A DNA stretch of 64,000 nucleotides from Embiotoca jacksoni (lineage: Eukaryota; Chordata; Actinopteri; Embiotocidae): positions 973,001 to 1,037,000 of the forward strand of contig JAKOON010000068.1 of assembly GCA_022577435.1 (NCBI GenBank), given 5' to 3'. Position numbers and translations under genes: made by a program. Positions within the stretch are counted from its first letter, which is position 1. The number at the start of each line of letters is the position of its first letter. The notes beneath the pieces are model-generated. The model was given only the letters and a program-made list of their open reading frames with translations. It did not search any database and was not told the origin of the DNA. Shown here piece after piece: positions 57,794 to 64,000 of this stretch.

Positions 57794-60700
57794 TCAGCAG
57801 AAATTCTACAGAAACACAGAAAAATCAATCAATCAATCTGAAACACATGAGCACGTACAGCTTCTTGTTGTGATGAGGAGGGAGGAAACCGAGACACCAG
57901 AGGATTTTGAACCCAGGAAGTAACAGCACTAACCACCGATTATAAAAGTTTCCATATGCAGATTATGAAAGGAAACAAAGGATTTTTATATAATTATGGG
58001 CAGCAATTTAACAAATGGTGCTGATTTGGTGACTCTATCACAAGATACCAGTAGTTTCCGAAAAGATTTTAAACATAATTTTAGTACGATGCAAAACCAA
58101 AAATAATGTACTAAATGTAATTTGCACGGCATGAAAGGTGTGCAATCCTGATTTTCAGTGGTGCATGAATACAAATGAGGCCGTATGCTGAAGTAACTCG
58201 GCTTAACTGATGGTAATATAAAGCATGAGGTGGCCAAGTTGTAGCGTGAAAACTGAAAACTAATTAGGACCTGACATCGAGCCCTGAGGTACACCGCTAG
58301 CTTACAAACAGCTCCGGGTGTACAGAGCAAGTCACTGTATCCCAAATACAACAACAGCGCACATCACAGAGTTATTTTACATCTCTAAATGTGTCCTTGA
58401 TGTTCTTTTAAGTCAAAAAATCCCACCATCTGTAGTGTGGCTTTTTTTTTTGAAGAAGAAGAAGAAGGTTTTACTTACAGAACTGGCTTCACCCTCTTGC
58501 GTCAACATGTCGATTCCTGCGAGCTGCTCCAGGATCAGGCTGCCGTTGTTCACCTGCACCATAAAAGTCAAAATCAAACTAAATTAGAACTAAAAGCACA
58601 GCAAAGAACAGCTTTGAGTTTACTTTGCCTTAAATTGACGTTTTGGGTGAATTTTACTGGATTCTTGAGGCAACGTGACCGAAAGAAATAAACAGGAAGT
58701 CTGAAATATTGTTGTTGTTTTTTTTTCACCTGTTCTGTGTTCATGGAGGACATGGAGCTCATCTGTCCCGACATGGGGTTCATGGTGCCTCCGTTGGTAG
58801 CCATGGCAACCCCCAGGTTCATGTTGTTTCCGTTGTACATTCCTCCGCCGGGTTGTGTGGAGTACTGGGACTGGGACTGTTGGGGGTACACGCTGAAAGG
58901 AGGAGGGGGCGGAGTCAAAGAACATCTATAATGTCCTCAAAAGAAAGACTCAACGCTTCGGTTTTTATGTCAAAAAAGAAGATTTGCTGAATAATCAATC
59001 TGTTGTTACTTGTTGCTGGTGGAGATGTTGGCAGGCTGAGGCCATCCGTTGAGGTCGGCGCTCGACTGGTAGCTGGGTGGGCCTCCCTGGTTCGGACCCT
59101 GCGGTTGGGTTTGGGGCGGGCCCTGGTTCTGCTGCAACATGGGGCTCTGACCCTGCCCCATCCGGGGGGACAGCAGGGGGCTCTGCGGGGTGGCGGCCCC
59201 GCACGGGAAACACGACGCTGGATCCTGGTGGTGGTGCTGCTGCTGCTGCTGCTGCTGTTGCTGCTGCTGTTGCTGCTGTTGCTGCTGCTGTTGCTGCTGT
59301 TGCTGCTGGCTCATTCCTGCAGGGCAGACACCAGCATGTAAAAAGTTGAAACTCCTAGTTGGTAAATTAATGTGTTTCGACTCTACTCTCAGATCCTGAA
59401 CAATATTATTTGGAGATTTTGCGAAAGTGAACACAGAATTCAAGACAAATGGGAATGATTTCACCTCTAAGACAAGAAATAAAGAGAAAAAGTCCCCAAA
59501 AATAAATCTCCAAAATCTTTGCTTTTACATCCAGTTCTTGGTTAACCCTCGTGTTGTCCTTGGGTCAAAATAACCCGCAGCTGTGTTCAACCAATTTCTA
59601 TTTTATTTTCATATTTTTGGGGATCATTGGTGACAAGAAGGCTGTGAGGGTTTCTTTAAAGAATGATGACCAATGATCCCAAAAAATATAAAAAAAATAT
59701 AGAAATAAAATATAACTTGATTGAACACAGCTGCGGGTCATTTTGACCCAAGGACAACACAAGGGTTAAGATGGACGTACGATTATAAGACCAAGCAGTA
59801 ACACAAAGATAAGATAATAAATTTTTTTGATGCAACCAAAATAAAATACGAAATCCTCTGGATCATGTGCTGGCCTCACTTCAACAAAATCATCTGAAAA
59901 GTCCAGAAGGATTTTTGTTGTTGTTGTTGTAAAATAAGATTTGGTTAATTACAGATTATCTGTTCCATAAGTTCCACCACCACCACAGCTGTTTCCCTAC
60001 AACACATGCCGTCTCCTGATTGGTTGAAAAGATGGTTGAGCTCATACATAAACAAAGAGTCTGCCTGTCAAATGACGATGTTTGATCACCACGGCGACGT
60101 CGCTGCTCTGCTCTGATCAGATACCTGAGCTGCTGGACTGGAACGCACCGTGCTGTGACAGCGGACTCATTACCCCGCCGTACTGCCCGCCCACATTTCC
60201 CATCATGCCCTGGCTAGCCAGATGTTGGCCACGGGAGTAAGGGGAGGAGAAGGGGCCGGAGGAGCCGGGATGAGGATGAAGAGGACGAGGAGGGGAGGGC
60301 GGGCCAGTACCGTAGCTGGAGGCCGGGTAGGGGAACTGCTGCGGGTTGCCCTGCGGGAGCCGCGGGTTGGTGCCCCCCATGGGCATCGGCGTGGGAGCGG
60401 CGCCACCGCTGGGCATGTTAGGCGGCATGTTGATGCCCTGCGTCCGCATCATCATGGCGTGCTGCTGATGCGCATGCTGCTGCTGCTGCTGCTGCTGCCG
60501 CTGACGCAGGTGGTTGCTGAGGTACTCGCGCTGACGCTGAGCTAGCATCTGGGCGTTGAGGGTTCCCTGCAGGAGGAAACCAACGTCAGTCACGATCTAC
60601 CAGAGGACCAAAGATCACTCTCAAAGTACAAAGTGGTGCCAGCAGCTGTAATTATGAACGCATTTATTTTATGATAAAAAAAAATAAATCTGAGTTTTAT

Positions 60701-62439
60701 AGGGGTATTGCATCAGTAACATTTGCTCTCTCACTCACATAGTAGATATAGACTCTCTGTTGCAGAGTATCAGCACTGTGATTGGCCCCTTTGCATTGCA
60801 TTTTTCTTGTGCTCTTCCCCTCCCATTTCCCAACGTGCCCTCTTCCTTTCCATTTCCCAGCATGCCCGCTTCCTTTCTATTTCCCAGCATGCCCGCTTCC
60901 TTTCCATTTCCCAGCATGCCCGCTTCCTTTCCATTTCCCAGCGTGCCCTCTTCCTTTCCATTTCCCAGCATGCCCTCTTACTTTCCATTTCCCAATGTGC
61001 CCCCTGTTCCTGACTTTTAAGAATAAAGCAACCAAGTTAAATAGATCTTAGTGATTGGTAGAAATGGAACATTAAAAAAAAAAAAAAAAAAAGACAAATT
61101 CAGATACATTAACTGTGATTGAAAACCAAAAAATGTCTACAAGGTGAGAAGGTGATATATGTACTTGTTCCAGTAGCTGACAGTGAGCAAAATAAATGCT
61201 AAAAGCGTATGTAACGCTTCAATCCTGCACATACCCGAGCTACAATTACATCTGGAGCGAGATAAGTTGTGTAATTTATAATACGGCAGCAATGAGAACC
61301 TTTAACCTGAGTAATCAGCCGTAACAAAAAAAAAAAACACGTAGACGGAAGCAAACTGCGTACATTTAAAAGGGAATCCTGCCGCTGCCAACGTGTTAGT
61401 GCTCATGATTGCAGGGGAAAAAAAGACGAGACAACAGACTGACCTGGTTTGGTACGTTAGACCTGAGAGGTAGATTCATGTTGGACACACCGCCCATCTG
61501 GTTCACCATCGGCTGACGGTTCTAGACAGGAAACAGCAAAAAAACAAAAAACAATCAAATTAATTTGATTCCAAGTCATTTATGGATGCTAGAAAACCTT
61601 TAGTTACTAAAACACGATGTGATAGTTTTAACTTTTGTAATTTAGAGCAAATCAGGGCCAATCGGTCTTTTAAGTTAATTATATAAACAAGTAATCTCTT
61701 AATATTTTCCGCGTCAACACTTTGTGTGCTCGTATAAAATCATTACAAATTGTTCCACTTGCTGTCACATTGTTTTAGTCGGTAGTGTGAAATCTTTTAG
61801 TGCAAGTCTGCCTTGTTTTTATCAACCTAAAACCACTTTATATCAAATATAAGGTTACTTAACTGATTTAAAATGCATTTTGATGGTAATTACCGTACTG
61901 AAGTGCTGAAGAAATGTATACGGATATGGTACAAATGACAATAAATATGTATTATAATGGCATTATTGTTTGTGAAGTGTTTATTCCCGAGTTTAAGCCC
62001 TTCAAAACGACCGATCAAAGTTTATTTGGATTTTTTTCTTCCAGACTCTGACTTCACTGTTTCCCCACTGGCACAAAGGGGAAATGTAAAAAAACACAGA
62101 AGTGTAAAAGTGGTGTTTCACGTCAGAACTGCTAATTCCTGCTATTTTCCAGTGGATACACACAAGCTGTTGTCCCTCGACTCTCCACCAGGGGGCAGAT
62201 TGGGCCAAACCACTGAATATGTTAGCCGTGAACAAACTCTCAAAGCAAAATGAAAAGAGGAAAAAAAAAGGAAAACATGTACTGAGAAACAAAATGTTTG
62301 CACGAATACAAATATAGTAAAAGAACATAAAGGCGTTTTTCAGACGACAGGAAGATTACAGGTTCTTTAATGAGATCATCCGGTGTGTTAACAGCCTGTC
62401 ACATAACGTCCATGTATGCTATCATATTGGAGTGTTCGG

Positions 62440-62479
<40 letters not shown>

Positions 62480-63936
62480 ATCTGATGTGTTCATTGTTAA
62501 GTGTCTCAGCAGCAGGGAACTGCTGATGAAGCCAGAAAGCTGAAACACGTTTGTTCCCTTCTGGCCGCTGCAGTTTAAACTCGGTGAACTCTGCCGGCCC
62601 GCCTGTTCTGTTGCTCCTCTGCGTTCGGAGAAAAATATATATGTTTACAAAGGCGTCGGCGGATACTCATTAAAAAGAGACTGATGTAAATGCGAGTGTC
62701 TCGGAAAAAGGTTTTCTGATGGTAATGAGTTTTTTTTGGCACTTGAAACGAGATGATGAACCGACGCACACGACCGCATTTTATAAAACTGTCTTTACAC
62801 GGAGGAAGAGATGCAAATTTATGATCATATTCAGGTATTAATGAGGGAAGGACCTCACGAACATCTGCCTTAATATACTGTAGATCTATAACGGGTCTGT
62901 TACCTCTGAGATAATACAAAAAAATAGAGCTCTCTATAAGAAAACGTCCAAGTCAAGAAGAAAAAGCTTTTTTTAAGGTATATAAATTTAATATTTTGTA
63001 GTTAATCACTTCGACCAAACGTCATGACAAAGCTGGATGATTGATTTGTTCACACTGACTAGGAAGCTGTGAATTTATCCTGTTAACTAAACTGTAAAAC
63101 CAGGTTTTGGACCTTGTCATTCAGGTTCTTGAAACTTTTATCCCAAGTTTGATAAGTTCTGCCACTTGGGGTCACTAAAGTACAAAATTGTCCTTTTCTT
63201 AAAGACTAATTACCTCAAACAGTAAAAAATAAACACTTACATTAAGAAGCAGCTGATTAATTATCAAACTTGGTGACTGTTTTTAAGGGCTTGGCGATAA
63301 CAGCAGTTTCCACAGTTTCCCTTTTTTAAATCAACGGTTTTCAAAGTTTAACTTTGGAAGTGAAAGTTCACAATCATTTTTTTCCCACGATCACATGCAG
63401 ACAGCTGTGAAAACGCTGATCTTTGAGGGAATCTGTCATTTTCTTTCATCCACGTCGCACCTTTCAGTTTCATAAAACCTTCCTGCTGAAAAGCAAAAGT
63501 AGTTTTCGTCTCCGTTTTTTTTTTTTTTTTTTTCACTGTACAATAAGGACACAAGATGCAGACAAACTGTCAACCCTCATCATGGGAAACTGGAGGACGA
63601 GTGATAGAAATGTTTGGTGCGACCTACCAGCTGCGCCTGGAGTCGGTGCTGCAGCTGCAGCCTCAGGTTGTTGGGCTGGGAGGGGACGATAGGATTGGGC
63701 CCCCCGGGTCTCATGCCGGCGGACCTCGGCCCGGCGCCGCCGGGCATCCTCATCATCGGGGGGTAACCCGTGGGGGCCATCCTCTGGGGCCCCATGTGGC
63801 CCATGTGGTAGCCGCCATCCGGAGGCATGCCGCCGTAAGCCGGCTGGCCGCCGTAGTGTTGACTGTAGAGGGGAGGCTTCATGCTGACCGCCGGGTCCGA
63901 GGAGACCAGGTACTGGTTCTGCTCGGACAGAGGACC
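57794..63936 (-). CDS. ncoa2: ncoa2 3' exons: nuclear receptor coactivator 2 (partial)
   Basis: A p160 coactivator (TIF2/GRIP1) that links ligand-bound nuclear receptors to acetyl- and methyltransferases in the nucleus. Only the C-terminal part lies in the window. Exons in transcript order: 63628-63936, 61444-61521, 60125-60566, 59010-59316, 58730-58892, 58479-58553, 57794-57805 (coding end), all in consistent phase. Recognisable segments: [13 protein letters not shown], then [17 protein letters not shown], then [20 protein letters not shown], then [16 protein letters not shown], then [17 protein letters not shown], then IDMLTQEGE and the terminal NFC stop. Human NCOA2 has MDMIKQEGD and ends KYC, whereas NCOA1 ends LLTE and NCOA3 lacks the QEG segment, so ncoa2 fits best. 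This part corresponds to activation domain 2 and the region before it. The bHLH-PAS and LXXLL exons lie past 64000. Confidence 0.93.
59237..59308 (-). repeat. ncoa2: 24-codon polyglutamine tract in ncoa2
   Basis: Twenty-four in-frame Gln codons (19 CAG, 5 CAA) follow GMS and precede QHHHQDPAS, just before the conserved TPQSPL segment. CAA interruptions at regular spacing stabilise it. A shorter run of Gln with His lies in the preceding exon (after LRQRQ). Human NCOA2 has no long tract here as I remember it; NCOA3 has the known polymorphic one. Confidence 0.9.
59542..59769. mobile_element. 220-bp palindromic MITE with TTAA duplication (piggyBac-type)
   Basis: TTAA at 59542-59545 and at 59766-59769 flank an element whose ends read CCCTCGTGTTGTCCTTGG and, inverted, CCCTTGTGTTGTCCTTGG. 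The inverted ends match for about 45 bases with two differences, and the similarity continues inward so the whole element is close to one fold-back. The TTAA target and CCC start are hallmarks of the piggyBac superfamily. It has no coding capacity, so it was moved in trans. It lies in the ncoa2 intron between the exon ending at 60125 and the polyQ exon. Confidence 0.85.
60825..61013. repeat. 27-bp minisatellite, about 7 copies, ncoa2 intron
   Basis: Units of the type ATTTCCCAGCATGCCCGCTT plus CCTTTCC repeat with small differences. Because 27 is a multiple of three, every frame reads a nine-residue repeat and looks protein-like, but it lies inside an intron between two exons that join in frame. 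Confidence 0.95.
61522..63627. other. ncoa2 intron with (GT)n and no gene seen
   Basis: The largest ncoa2 intron in the window, AT-rich, with a (GT)n tract at about 62441-62478 and poly-T near 63517-63533. CCACCAGGGGGCAGA near 62188 is a CTCF-core-like or common repeat word. No exon is missing, since the flanking exons are in phase. Confidence 0.5.
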
Positions 63937-64000
63937 CTGGAAGGTGCGGGTTGTCCAAGTCAGATGCAGGAACAGCGGATGTCATTTAAATTAACCGAGA

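Noticed and set aside
59003..59399. Plus-strand poly-Leu, poly-Ala and poly-Cys frames
   Set aside because: Antisense shadows of the ncoa2 CAG tract.
60825..61013. CRISPR-like direct repeats
   Set aside because: The units are contiguous with no spacers, and the genome is eukaryotic.
60735..61051. Open frames with nine-residue repeats (MERKRA-type and Phe-Pro rich)
   Set aside because: The 27-bp minisatellite lies in an ncoa2 intron; flanking exons join in frame without it.

Overview
The window is nuclear DNA of a bony fish, almost certainly a teleost. It is rich in CA/GT, GATA/GACA and poly-A/G tracts and in degenerate fish-type repeats. Its genes are split into many small exons with vertebrate GT-AG boundaries. 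Three protein-coding genes and one tRNA gene can be read directly. I rebuilt every exon by hand from splice sites, reading frame and remembered human relatives. All three reconstructions keep frame throughout: pitrm1 sums to 3081 nt, and pfkp to 2382 nt for one isoform.

Layout. Positions 1-17.5 kb hold no recognisable gene: minisatellites, long microsatellites, a decayed Tc1-type transposase fragment and AT-rich unique sequence. pitrm1 (mitochondrial presequence/matrix metalloprotease) lies on the + strand from 17828 to 28168 in 27 coding exons. It runs tail to tail into pfkp (platelet-type 6-phosphofructokinase, - strand, start codon at 50875, stop at 30053), with candidate poly(A) signals about 0.9 kb apart. 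The 3' half of ncoa2 (p160 nuclear receptor coactivator 2, - strand) fills 53.2 kb to the window end; its 5' exons lie beyond 64 kb. An intron-containing tRNA-Arg(UCU) gene sits on the + strand inside a pfkp intron.

The main finding is in pfkp. Two of its 22 exon positions are present twice as tandem, diverged, equal-length exons with intact splice sites in the same phase: exon 8 (two 96-nt copies at 44812-44907 and 44441-44536) and exon 16 (two 153-nt copies at 37019-37171 and 34685-34837). Each pair looks mutually exclusive. One member of each pair resembles PFKP and the other carries PFKL-like residues, and their order is reversed between the two pairs. Exon 8 carries a fructose-6-phosphate contact in the catalytic half. 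Exon 16 carries the fructose-2,6-bisphosphate loop in the regulatory half. One gene could therefore make four enzymes differing at a catalytic and an allosteric site.

Other points: pfkp exon 7 and pitrm1 exon 7 are each bracketed by mutually complementary (UG)n and (CA)n tracts. A 220-bp palindromic MITE with TTAA target duplications lies in an ncoa2 intron. An intronic 21-bp perfect hairpin lies in pfkp. A 24-residue polyglutamine tract lies in the ncoa2 C-terminus.

Functionally the genes are not a pathway. pfkp catalyses the committed glycolytic step in the cytosol, pitrm1 degrades targeting peptides in the mitochondrial matrix, and ncoa2 is a nuclear transcriptional coactivator. The tail-to-tail PITRM1/PFKP arrangement matches the human one as I remember it; ncoa2 next to pfkp does not.
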